Of a DNA stretch of 7,452 bases, positions 1 through 6,106 are shown one piece after another (position 1 is the first letter of the stretch; each line of letters starts with the position of its first letter). Made by a program: the position numbers and the translations under genes. Below the pieces are notes generated by a model. The model saw nothing but the letters and a program-made list of their open reading frames with translations. It was not told where the DNA came from and did no database searches. Source of the DNA: an uncultured Cyanobium sp. (GTDB taxonomy: Bacteria > Cyanobacteriota > Cyanobacteriia > PCC-6307 > Cyanobiaceae); the NCBI GenBank assembly GCA_937919075.1, contig CALFOF010000032.1:1-7452 (forward strand), written 5' to 3'.

Positions 1-33
1 AAAATGTCGGTGAAGAAAGCCGCCAAGCGATGA
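1..33 (+). CDS. 3' end of an unidentified upstream gene (last 10 codons)
   Basis: Frame 1 is open from the first base of the window and ends in TGA at 31-33, reading KMSVKKAAKR. The stop overlaps the ATG of the next gene (ATGA, 30-33), an arrangement typical of translationally coupled genes in an operon. The tail is short and lysine/arginine rich, which is not enough to name a family. It could also be a chance open frame, because only 10 codons are visible; the ATGA junction is the main argument that it is real. Confidence 0.5.
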   Translation, partial: KMSVKKAAKR

Positions 34-437
34 GCCAGGGGATGGCGTCACGCCAGCCCGGCCCGGTGCCCCCTGCCGACGACCTGATCGCCGATCCCCG
101 TCTGCAGCTGGCGGCCCAGCTGTTCAACGACGGCGAGTGGTACGCCTGCCACGACGTGTTTGAGGAGATCTGGCACGAAACGCAGGGCCCCGACCGGGCT
201 GCGCTCCAGGGATTTCTTCAGATCGCCGTGGCCCACCTGCATCTGCAGCGGGGCAACCAGCGCGGAGCCACGCTGCTGCTGGGCGAAGGGCTGGGCCGAC
301 TGGCACCGTTTCCCCCTGATGCCCTCGGCTTCAACCTTTCACTGCTGCGCGCCCGCGTGGCCGACCAGCTGCACTGCCTGCAACAGGGGAACGATCCCAC
401 GGCCCTTCCCCTGCCAGTGTTGATGCCGGCTTCCTGA
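30..437 (+). CDS. DUF309 family protein, function unknown
   Basis: This is a soluble protein of 135 residues with no signal peptide or membrane segment. The DUF309 core runs from about residue 22 to 95. Seen in the sequence are the hallmark FNDGEWYACHDVFEEIW (residues 32-48, with His41, Asp42, Glu45 and Glu46) and LQGFLQIAVAHLHLQRGN (59-76). The family is known as a small alpha-helical domain whose conserved His/Asp/Glu residues suggest metal binding, but I know of no proven activity. The start at 30 is chosen because it overlaps the upstream stop as ATGA. The same frame is open back to the window edge, so a start further upstream cannot be excluded, and the ATG at 42 is a second option. It lies 86 bases before the lipopolysaccharide-transport genes on the same strand, so co-transcription is possible, but nothing links it to that function. 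Confidence 0.85.
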   Translation: MSQGMASRQPGPVPPADDLIADPRLQLAAQLFNDGEWYACHDVFEEIWHETQGPDRAALQGFLQIAVAHLHLQRGNQRGATLLLGEGLGRLAPFPPDALGFNLSLLRARVADQLHCLQQGNDPTALPLPVLMPAS

Positions 438-523
438 TCCACTGATCGCCTGTTGCCTAGCCACTCCCCCTGAGCCAGGTCTGGGAGCTCCTCGCCTGCC
501 CCCTTCCTGCCCCTGCTGGAACC

Positions 524-1081
524 ATGCCTGAGATTCGCCGCCGCAGCCGCTCTCCTTTCGCTCCAGCGGGGGCGGCGGTGATGCTCGCGCTCTTGAGCCT
601 CCAGCCCTCCCTGGCGCGGGCGTTGCCGCTGGGATCCCAGGTGCCCGAGGCTCCCGCGTTGCCACGGCCGGCTGGCATAGCACCAGAAGCACCAGCGCCA
701 ATACCGGTCCCGGAGGGCACGGTGCTCACCCCGCAGACACCGGACACGGCCACCGGGCTGGTCACGATCGAGTCGGACACTCAGCGCGCCGACAACGCCA
801 CCGGCATCGTGACCGCCACCGGCAACGTGAGGATCCTGTATCCCGACCGCCGCCTGGCCGCCACCGCCCGCCAGGCCCAGTACTTCACGCTTGAGGGCCG
901 CATCGTGCTCACCGGCGATGTGGACGTGGTCCAGGAAGGCGGCAACCTGCTGCGCGCCGAGCGGGTGGTCTACCTGGTGGATACCGAACGGGTGCTGGCC
1001 CAACCCAGCGATGGCAAACAGGTGTTCAGCCAGCTGAGGATCCAGCAGAACCCCCAGCCTGTGGGGCCGGCGGCGCCATGA
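524..1081 (+). CDS. lptA: LptA/OstA-like periplasmic LPS transport protein
   Basis: This is a likely periplasmic bridge protein that carries lipopolysaccharide from the inner to the outer membrane. The 185 residues begin with a basic N-terminus (RRRSR) and a hydrophobic stretch (about 17-30), with a plausible signal peptidase site after ARA at 31-33. Residues 35-73 are a proline-rich linker with 12 prolines. A beta-rich OstA-like domain follows at about 78-160; it contains the alternating pattern typical of the fold, for example TGIVTATGNVRILYPDRRL and GRIVLTGDVDVVQEGGNLLRAERVVY. E. coli LptA is of similar length (185) but lacks such a linker. The ATG at 524 has GGA about six bases upstream. 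The stop overlaps the ATG of the ABC ATPase gene (ATGA, 1078-1081), so translation is probably coupled. The domain type is clear; because LptA, LptC and the LptD N-terminus share this fold, the exact role rests on the neighbouring lptB and permease genes. No clear promoter was found in the 86 bases before it. Confidence 0.85.
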   Translation: MPEIRRRSRSPFAPAGAAVMLALLSLQPSLARALPLGSQVPEAPALPRPAGIAPEAPAPIPVPEGTVLTPQTPDTATGLVTIESDTQRADNATGIVTATGNVRILYPDRRLAATARQAQYFTLEGRIVLTGDVDVVQEGGNLLRAERVVYLVDTERVLAQPSDGKQVFSQLRIQQNPQPVGPAAP

Positions 1082-1806
1082 GCCTGGTGTTGGAAGGGGT
1101 GGCCCTGAGCCTCGGCGGCCGCCCCCTGCTCAAGGGAGTGAGCCTGGCGCTGGAGCCGGGCGAAGTGGTCGGCCTGCTGGGCCCCAACGGCGCCGGCAAA
1201 ACCACCACGTTCAACCTCGTCACCGGCTTGCTGAAACCGGACCGGGGCCGCGTACTGCTTGATGGGCAGCGGGTGGAGCGGCTTGCCATGCCGGAGCGTG
1301 CCCGCATGGGCATCGGCTACCTGCCCCAGGAGCCGAGCGTGTTCCGGCAGCTCAGCGTGCGCCAGAACCTGCAGCTGGCCCTGCAGCAGAGCGGCGCTCC
1401 GCTGGCGGGGCGCCGGGAGCGCGTCGAGCAGCTGGTGGAGGAGTTCCACCTCACCAACTTTCAGCACCGACGGGGCTCCCAGCTGTCCGGGGGCGAGCGG
1501 CGGCGTTGCGAAGTGGCCCGCGCCCTGGCGGTGGGCGCAGCAGGCCCGCGCTACCTGCTGCTGGATGAACCTTTCGCCGGCGTCGACCCGCTCGCCGTTG
1601 CCGACCTTCAGACCCTGATCGGCACCCTGCGGGATCGCAACATGGGTCTGCTGATCACCGATCACAACGTCCGGGAGACCCTTTCCATCACCGATCGCGC
1701 TTACATCCTCACCGAAGGCAGCCTGCTGGCCTCTGGGCCGTCGGCTGAGGTGGCCAGCAACCCGCTCGTGCGCCAGCACTACCTGGGGGAGGGCTTCCAG
1801 CTGTGA
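1078..1806 (+). CDS. lptB: LPS export ABC transporter ATP-binding protein LptB
   Basis: This is the cytoplasmic ATPase that powers extraction of lipopolysaccharide from the inner membrane together with its permease partner. The 242-residue length is normal for LptB (about 240). All ABC motifs are intact: Walker A GPNGAGKTT (35-43), Q-loop Gln84 in GYLPQEPSVF, signature LSGGERRR (136-143), Walker B LLLDEPF (160-166, with Asp163 and catalytic Glu164), D-loop AGVDP (167-171) and switch His196. The LptB-specific wording GYLPQEPSVFRQLSV and ITDHNVRETL separates it from the related LivG/LivF amino-acid transporters. The ATG overlaps the lptA stop, and the stop overlaps the GTG of the permease gene, so the three genes form one coupled unit. 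I see no truncation or altered motif. Confidence 0.95.
   Translation: MSLVLEGVALSLGGRPLLKGVSLALEPGEVVGLLGPNGAGKTTTFNLVTGLLKPDRGRVLLDGQRVERLAMPERARMGIGYLPQEPSVFRQLSVRQNLQLALQQSGAPLAGRRERVEQLVEEFHLTNFQHRRGSQLSGGERRRCEVARALAVGAAGPRYLLLDEPFAGVDPLAVADLQTLIGTLRDRNMGLLITDHNVRETLSITDRAYILTEGSLLASGPSAEVASNPLVRQHYLGEGFQL
1788..1792 (+). promoter_or_regulatory. Ribosome binding site supporting the GTG start of the permease gene
   Basis: A perfect GGAGG lies within a G-rich run inside the last codons of lptB, 10 bases before the GTG at 1803. The spacing is slightly long but usable. It supports GTG 1803 over the in-frame ATG at 1827 and fits translational coupling with lptB. Confidence 0.5.
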
Positions 1807-3002
1807 CGCTTGCCCACGAGCCCTTGATGGCACCAAGGCGGCTGCTCCGGCCCGTGCAGCTGCTCTGGGAGCGCCTGCCGCTGATGGACCGCTGGCTGAG
1901 CGGCGAACTGCTCGGTCCGCTGGTGTTCGGCGTGGCCGCCTTCACCACGGTGTCGCTGTCGGTAGGGGTGGTGTTCGAACTGGTGCGCCGGGTGGCGGAA
2001 TCAGGCTTGCCGGTGACAGCGGCGATGCAGGTGCTGGGCCTGCGCCTGCCGGGATTTCTGGTGTTGTCATTTCCGATGGCCACCTTGATGGCCACGTTGC
2101 TGGCCTACAGCCGGCTGTCGGGCAACAGCGAGCTCACGGCCCTGCGCAGCATCGGCGTGAGCACCACCCGCATGGTGGTGCCGGCTCTGGGAGTGGCGGT
2201 GCTGATGAGCCTGCTCACCTTCGCGTTCAATGACCTGATCGTGCCGGCCGCCAATCTCCAGGCGGCCGAAACGCTCAACGAGGCCCTGGGCAGGTCGGTC
2301 GCCACGGAGAAAGGCAGCAACATCATTTACTCGCGCTTCAGCCTGCGGCCTGCCAAGGATGATTCGGGGGCCGACCGCTATCTCTCCCAACTCTTTTACG
2401 CCCGCAGATTTAACAAAGGGGAGATGCAGGATGTGACGGTGCTGGATTTCACCCGCGAAAGCGGCACCCAGATGCTGCAGGCCAAGAAGGGCACCTGGAA
2501 CGTGGAGCAGGGGATGTGGGAATTCAGGGACGGCCAGGTGGTGCTGGTGGGAGCGGAGCAGGGCACCACCACCTCCGCCAGGTTCGACCGCTACCTGTAC
2601 CCGCTCGATCAGGGGCCGCTCAAACTGGCCGCCTTGCCCAAGGACGCCGCGAGCATGTCGGTGGGCGAGGCGCTGCGCGCCGAGCAATTGCTCAGGGAGG
2701 CCGGCGACCAGAAAGAGGCACGCCGGATGCGGGTGCGGATCCAGGAGAAGTTCGCCTTCCCCACCATCTGCCTGGTGTTCGGCCTGATCGGCAGCAGCCT
2801 TGGCGTGCGTCCCGATGCCCGTACCAGCCGCAGCCAGGGGTTCGGCATCAGTGTGCTGCTGATTTTTTCTTACTACCTGATGTCCTTCATCTTCAGTTCG
2901 CTGGGGGTGAAGGGCACCCTGGCCCCCTTCCTGGCAGCCTGGATGCCGGTGTTCATCGGTCTGACGGGTGGCCTTGTGCTGCTCCGTCAGGCCAGCCGCT
3001 GA
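1803..3002 (+). CDS. LptF/LptG (YjgP/YjgQ) family LPS export permease
   Basis: This is an inner-membrane permease that, with LptB, passes lipopolysaccharide to the periplasmic bridge. The 399 residues follow the family layout: three N-terminal membrane segments (about 36-62, 77-102 and 121-145), a soluble periplasmic beta-jellyroll region (about 146-310) and three C-terminal segments (about 316-336, 347-368 and 373-396). Family-typical stretches are PGFLVLSFPMATLMATLLAY (83-102, just after the first segment pair), the small-residue-rich SGNSELTALRSIGVS (106-120) and KFAFPTICLVFGLIGSSLG (316-334). It is slightly longer than E. coli LptF or LptG (about 360). The start is GTG in a GTGA overlap with the lptB stop; ATG at 1827 (residue 9) is an alternative. 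Only one such permease is visible, whereas enterobacteria have two adjacent genes, so either the protein forms a homodimer or a second copy lies elsewhere. The sequence does not let me assign it to LptF rather than LptG. Confidence 0.9.
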   Translation: MTLAHEPLMAPRRLLRPVQLLWERLPLMDRWLSGELLGPLVFGVAAFTTVSLSVGVVFELVRRVAESGLPVTAAMQVLGLRLPGFLVLSFPMATLMATLLAYSRLSGNSELTALRSIGVSTTRMVVPALGVAVLMSLLTFAFNDLIVPAANLQAAETLNEALGRSVATEKGSNIIYSRFSLRPAKDDSGADRYLSQLFYARRFNKGEMQDVTVLDFTRESGTQMLQAKKGTWNVEQGMWEFRDGQVVLVGAEQGTTTSARFDRYLYPLDQGPLKLAALPKDAASMSVGEALRAEQLLREAGDQKEARRMRVRIQEKFAFPTICLVFGLIGSSLGVRPDARTSRSQGFGISVLLIFSYYLMSFIFSSLGVKGTLAPFLAAWMPVFIGLTGGLVLLRQASR

Positions 3003-3048
3003 TCTCCCTGCCCGCCAGGCAGACTGACCAAACTGCTTCCTGGGAATC

Positions 3049-3996
3049 GTGCCTTCTGTGACCGATCCGGTTCTGACCCTTGCCCTGATCGCCTTCGGCT
3101 TGCTGCTGATCGCCTTGCCGCTGGCCTTCTGGAGTTTGAGCGGTGGCCGTTCGAGCACGGTGGTGCGCCTGCTGGTGGCCGGCGCCAACGTGAGCCTCAC
3201 CGCCCAGCTCACTCTGCGCTGGTGGGAGTCGGGGCACTTCCCAATCAGCAACCTTTACGAATCGCTCTGCTTCCTGGCCTGGGCCTGCACGCTCACTCAG
3301 CTGCTGGTGGAGCGCTCCTGGTCGTCCCCGCTGGTGGCGGCGGCAGCCACACCGATGGGTCTGGGCTGTGTGGCCTTCGCCAGCTTCGCCCTGCCCGATC
3401 GCCTGCAGGCGGCTTCGCCTCTGGTGCCAGCCCTGCGCTCCAGCTGGCTGGTGATGCACGTGAGCGTGATCATGGTCAGCTATGCCGCCTTGCTGGTGGG
3501 CTCGCTGCTGTCGGTGGCGGTGCTGTTCACCGAGCGGGGCCGCCAGCTGGAGCTGCGCAGCAGTTCGATCGGCAGTGGCGGCTTCCGCCGGGCCCAGCTG
3601 GCAGGGGTGCCCGCGGGCACCGATGCCGACACCACCAGCGGCCAGGGCCTTGAGCTCAGCAGCGTGGCGATCGGCGTGAGCGAACAGCTCGACAGCCTCA
3701 GCTACCGCACCATCACCGTGGGCTTTCTGTTGCTGTCGGTGGGCCTGGTGAGCGGCGCCGTATGGGCCAATGAGGCCTGGGGCAGCTGGTGGAGCTGGGA
3801 CCCCAAGGAAACCTGGGCCCTGATCTGCTGGCTTGTCTATGCCGCCTATCTGCACACCCGGCTGAGCCGCGGCTGGCAGGGCAGGCGACCGGCCCTGGTG
3901 GCCTCCGCCGGTCTGGTGGTGATCGTCGTCTGCTACATCGGCGTGAATCTGCTCGGCATCGGCCTGCACAGCTACGGCTGGTTCCTGGGCGCCTGA
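3049..3996 (+). CDS. ccsA: System II cytochrome c biogenesis protein CcsA (also annotated CcsB/ResC type)
   Basis: This is a multi-spanning thylakoid or plasma membrane protein that carries haem to the lumenal side and, with its partner Ccs1, attaches it to apocytochromes c such as cytochrome f and c6. The 315 residues contain about eight hydrophobic segments (about 5-29, 38-58, 70-88, 94-116, 133-161, 221-240, 252-271 and 282-303). The haem-handling WWD motif [14 protein letters not shown] is at 244-257. Likely haem-ligand histidines are His137 (MHVSV), His269 (YLHTRL) and His307 (GLHSYGWF). [11 protein letters not shown] (63-73) is also typical of the family. A hydrophilic loop covers about 163-208. 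The start is GTG at 3049 with GGGA a few bases upstream; GTG 3058 is possible. It begins 46 bases after the permease gene, with only a weak 5-bp hairpin (3008-3022) between, so it may be read from the lpt transcript. The partner gene ccs1 is not in this window. Confidence 0.93.
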   Translation: MPSVTDPVLTLALIAFGLLLIALPLAFWSLSGGRSSTVVRLLVAGANVSLTAQLTLRWWESGHFPISNLYESLCFLAWACTLTQLLVERSWSSPLVAAAATPMGLGCVAFASFALPDRLQAASPLVPALRSSWLVMHVSVIMVSYAALLVGSLLSVAVLFTERGRQLELRSSSIGSGGFRRAQLAGVPAGTDADTTSGQGLELSSVAIGVSEQLDSLSYRTITVGFLLLSVGLVSGAVWANEAWGSWWSWDPKETWALICWLVYAAYLHTRLSRGWQGRRPALVASAGLVVIVVCYIGVNLLGIGLHSYGWFLGA

Positions 3997-4005
3997 GCCC
4001 AGGCG
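3990..4005 (+). terminator. Short GC-rich hairpin at the ccsA stop codon
   Basis: The bases CGCCTG (3990-3995) and CAGGCG (4000-4005) form a perfect 6-bp stem around a 4-base loop. The stem includes the ccsA stop codon (TGA, 3994-3996). There is no following T run, so it would be at most a weak or non-canonical terminator, or an RNA-stabilising 3' end. A chance hairpin in GC-rich DNA is also possible. Confidence 0.3.
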
Positions 4006-4126
4006 GTTCGAGCAAGCAAGAAGTTCTGGAGCAGCCAAAGAGCAACCCAAGAGCTGACTGAGAATGGCAGGCAAGCTCAGGCCGCCACAAGCCTTTCAGC
4101 CAACGGCCCACTCTTAGCCTGCTTCC

Positions 4127-4156
4127 AATGGCCTACCCCTGAAGGGCCTACTCCTG
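4127..4156. repeat. 15-bp tandem duplication in the ccsA-rpe convergent spacer
   Basis: Two adjacent 15-base units (4127-4141 and 4142-4156) agree at 13 of 15 positions. The next bases (4157-4162, AATGGC) restart the first unit before the similarity ends. It lies in non-coding DNA directly beside the convergent hairpin. It is probably a replication-slippage duplication; no function is evident. Confidence 0.55.
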
Positions 4157-4163
4157 AATGGCA

Positions 4164-4200
4164 GCATCCCCCGAACGACCTGAGGCCGCTCGGGGGATGC
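4164..4200. terminator. Perfect 11-bp-stem hairpin, likely bidirectional terminator for ccsA and rpe
   Basis: GCATCCCCCGA (4164-4174) is the exact reverse complement of TCGGGGGATGC (4190-4200), with a 15-base loop that can pair further (CC with GG) inside. It sits between two convergent genes, 22 bases after the rpe stop and about 168 bases after the ccsA stop, where transcripts from both sides must end. Neither flank has a T run, so it is not a textbook intrinsic terminator. Cyanobacterial terminators often lack a strong U tract, and a hairpin of this strength can also act as a stable 3' end. The rest of the 226-base spacer (3997-4222) holds no gene that I can support. Confidence 0.7.
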
Positions 4201-4222
4201 ACCTAGCCGATCTAGACGCCGA

Positions 4223-4906
4223 TCAGACCAGGATTGCTTCGGGGCGACGGCTGTTGCGGATGCCAGCGATCGCTTCGCGGTAATCAGGCGCGTTGAACAC
4301 GGCCGAACCGGCCACGATCGCGTTGGCACCGGCTTCCACCACCTGCCAGGTGTTGTTCGCCTTGAGACCGCCATCGACTTCGATCCAGGGATCGAGACCC
4401 CGCTCATCGCACAGGCGACGCAGCCGGCGCACCTTCTCCACTGCCGAGGGGATGAAGCTCTGGCCACCGAAGCCGGGGTTGACACTCATGATGAGCACCA
4501 GATCGCACAGCTCGAGGCAGTATTCGAGAGTTTCCAGCGGTGTGCCGGGGTTGAGCACCGCGCCGGCCTTCTTGCCGAGATCCTTGATCTGGCCAAGGTT
4601 GCGGTGCAGGTGAGGGCAGGCTTCCACCTGCACATAGATGTGATCGGCGCCCGCCTTGGCGAAATCGCCCACATATCGCTCGGGCTCCACGATCATCAGG
4701 TGCACATCGAGCGGCTTCTGCGTGACAGGGCGCAGCGCTTCGACGATCAGTGGGCCGATGGTGATGTTGGGGACAAAGCGTCCGTCCATCACATCCACAT
4801 GGATCCAATCGGCCCCCGCCTCGTCAACGGCCCGCACCTCGTCGCCGAGACGGGCAAAATCTGCAGACAGGATCGACGGGGCGATCACCAGAGGCTTCGT
4901 GCTCAT
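4223..4906 (-). CDS. rpe: Ribulose-phosphate 3-epimerase
   Basis: The enzyme interconverts ribulose 5-phosphate and xylulose 5-phosphate in the Calvin-Benson cycle and the pentose phosphate pathway, in the cytosol. The 227 residues form a complete (beta/alpha)8 barrel of normal family length. Visible active-site elements are APSILSADF (9-17, Ser11), IHVDVMDG (35-42, metal ligands His36 and Asp38, catalytic Asp38), PLDVHLMI (65-72, His69), NPGFGGQSF (143-151, phosphate/loop 6 region) and WIEVDGG (174-180, Asp178). The ATG at 4906 is chosen because [17 protein letters not shown] matches the usual start of the cyanobacterial enzyme. The reading frame stays open far upstream (to 6403) across the opposite strand of glpX, but that extension is not part of the protein. 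The ribosome binding site is weak (GGTGG-like). It faces ccsA and diverges from glpX, another Calvin-cycle gene. Confidence 0.97.
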   Translation of the reverse strand: MSTKPLVIAPSILSADFARLGDEVRAVDEAGADWIHVDVMDGRFVPNITIGPLIVEALRPVTQKPLDVHLMIVEPERYVGDFAKAGADHIYVQVEACPHLHRNLGQIKDLGKKAGAVLNPGTPLETLEYCLELCDLVLIMSVNPGFGGQSFIPSAVEKVRRLRRLCDERGLDPWIEVDGGLKANNTWQVVEAGANAIVAGSAVFNAPDYREAIAGIRNSRRPEAILV

Positions 4907-4938
4907 GGCTGGGGCCACCGGGGCAAGAGATCGCTCCC

Positions 4939-4944
4939 ATTGTA
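4939..4944 (-). promoter_or_regulatory. Candidate -10 element for rpe
   Basis: Read on the minus strand this is TACAAT, one mismatch from the TATAAT consensus. It would place the transcription start near 4932, about 25 bases before the rpe ATG. No good -35 hexamer is seen at 17-18 bases (GGGAAA/GGGGAA), so the assignment rests on position and the -10 match only. Confidence 0.4.
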
Positions 4945-4979
4945 GGAAGAGGACGGCACCGTTTCCCCAGCCGCCGGTT

Positions 4980-4993
4980 TGCCCCATGGGGCA
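4980..4993. promoter_or_regulatory. Perfect 14-bp palindrome between rpe and glpX, candidate operator
   Basis: TGCCCCATGGGGCA equals its own reverse complement over all 14 bases. It lies in the divergent rpe-glpX spacer, one base upstream of an extended -10 element for glpX and about 50 bases upstream of the proposed rpe start of transcription. A symmetric site here would suit a dimeric regulator controlling both genes. It does not resemble the NtcA site (GTA-N8-TAC) or the HIP1 octamer. Binding by a regulator is inference only. Confidence 0.4.
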
Positions 4994-4994
4994 C

Positions 4995-5003
4995 TGATAC
5001 AGT
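4995..5003 (+). promoter_or_regulatory. Candidate extended -10 promoter for glpX-hemA
   Basis: TGATACAGT fits an extended -10 (TGn followed by TACAGT, 4 of 6 to TATAAT). An extended -10 can work without a good -35, and none is seen here (CGGTTT at 17-base spacing). It would start transcription near 5010 and leave a leader of about 83 bases before the GTG of glpX. Confidence 0.35.
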
Positions 5004-5092
5004 CGCCACGGCCAGATACCGAAACAAACCTGCTGCAGCTGGTCTGCCGGTTCTTGCTTCGGCACCGCCGCTCCCCCCCCTGCCGGACTTTT

Positions 5093-6097
5093 GTGGATCG
5101 CACCCTCATTCAGGAACTGCTCGAAGTTGTCGAGCAGGCCGCCATTGCCTCTGCGCACCTGACCGGCCTCGGCAAGAAAGATGAAGCCGATGCTGCTGCC
5201 GTGGAGGCCATGCGCCTGCGGATGGGCAGCATCGCCATGCAGGGCCGGATCGTGATCGGCGAAGGGGAGCGCGACGAAGCCCCGATGCTGTACATCGGCG
5301 AAGAAGTGGGCAGCGGCACCGGCCCCGGCGTGGATTTCGCCGTGGATCCCTGCGAAGGCACCAACCTCTGCGCCAACGCCCAGGACGGTTCGATGGCGGT
5401 GCTGGCCGCCTCCGACCGCGGCGGCCTGTTCAACGCCCCCGACTTCTATATGAAGAAGCTGGCGGCACCGCCGGCGGCCAAGGGCAAGGTGGACATCCGC
5501 AAGAGCGCCACTGAAAACATCGCCATTCTCAGCGCCTGCCTCGGCCTGCCTGCCGACGAGCTGGTGATCGTGGTGATGGACCGCGCCCGCCACAAGGATC
5601 TGATCGCCGAGATCCGCACCACCGGCGCCCGGGTGAAGCCCATCAGCGACGGTGACGTGCAGGCGGCCATCGCCTGTGGCTTCTCCGGCACCGGCACCCA
5701 TTGCCTGATGGGCATTGGCGCCGCTCCGGAAGGGGTGATCTCCGCCGCCGCCCTGCGCTGCCTGGGTGGCCACTTCCAGGGCCAGCTCGTGTACGACCCG
5801 GCGGTTGCCCAGACCTCCGAATGGGCCGATTACACCAAGGAAGGCAACATTGCCCGCCTCAATGAGATGGGCATCACCGACATCGACAAGGTGTACGAGG
5901 CCGAAGAGCTGGCCTCCGGCGAGAACGTGGTCTTCGCCGGCAGCGGCATCACCGATGGCCTGCTGTTCAAGGGCGTGAAGTTCGAGCGTGACTGCACCCG
6001 CACCAGCAGCCTGATCATTTCCTCGCTCGATTCCAGCGCCCGCTTCACGGACACCATCCACATCAAGCCCGGCGCTCAAAGCGTCGCGCTGCGCTGA
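5093..6097 (+). CDS. glpX: Class II fructose-1,6-bisphosphatase / sedoheptulose-1,7-bisphosphatase
   Basis: This is the cyanobacterial dual-function phosphatase that removes the C1 phosphate from fructose 1,6-bisphosphate and sedoheptulose 1,7-bisphosphate, a control step in regenerating RuBP, and also in gluconeogenesis. The 334 residues belong to the GlpX family. Using GTG 5093 as residue 1, the metal-binding residues fall at the same numbers as in E. coli GlpX: Asp33, Glu57 (VIGEGERDE), Asp85 and Glu88 (VDPCEGTN), and Glu213 (APEGV). Other conserved stretches are [18 protein letters not shown] (198-215) and [12 protein letters not shown] (281-292). This numbering and the [15 protein letters not shown] beginning are why GTG 5093 is preferred over the in-frame ATG at 4979, which would add 38 atypical residues. 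GGA lies five bases before the GTG. The gene diverges from rpe and is followed nine bases later by hemA, so the two are probably co-transcribed. The leader carries a run of eight C (5073-5080). Confidence 0.96.
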   Translation: MDRTLIQELLEVVEQAAIASAHLTGLGKKDEADAAAVEAMRLRMGSIAMQGRIVIGEGERDEAPMLYIGEEVGSGTGPGVDFAVDPCEGTNLCANAQDGSMAVLAASDRGGLFNAPDFYMKKLAAPPAAKGKVDIRKSATENIAILSACLGLPADELVIVVMDRARHKDLIAEIRTTGARVKPISDGDVQAAIACGFSGTGTHCLMGIGAAPEGVISAAALRCLGGHFQGQLVYDPAVAQTSEWADYTKEGNIARLNEMGITDIDKVYEAEELASGENVVFAGSGITDGLLFKGVKFERDCTRTSSLIISSLDSSARFTDTIHIKPGAQSVALR

Positions 6098-6106
6098 CCC
6101 CACCCC

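Noticed and set aside
970..1836. Minus-strand open frame opposite lptB (288 codons)
   Set aside because: lptB has every ABC ATPase motif in the plus frame; the antisense product shows nothing recognisable.
3008..3022. Hairpin CTGCC-N5-GGCAG between the permease gene and ccsA
   Set aside because: The stem is only five base pairs and no T run follows; this is expected often by chance in such GC-rich DNA.
2067..4074. Large minus-strand open frames opposite the permease gene and ccsA (2067-3251 and 2953-4074)
   Set aside because: They are shadow frames of clear membrane-protein genes. The translations are rich in Gln, His, Gly and Ala with no membrane segments or motifs.
4206..4224. Direct repeat GCCGATC twice near the rpe stop codon
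   Set aside because: Seven bases, partly inside the coding sequence, and common in GC-rich genomes; no attachment-site or insertion context.
4266..4273. GCGATCGC octamer (HIP1, the cyanobacterial repeat)
   Set aside because: I noticed only one copy, and it lies inside rpe coding sequence. One copy is not evidence of the enriched HIP1 pattern or of a regulatory site.
5044..5063. Possible small hairpin in the glpX leader (TGCCG / CGGCA, 10-base loop)
   Set aside because: The stem is five base pairs with a wide loop and is not connected to any known riboswitch or leader motif.
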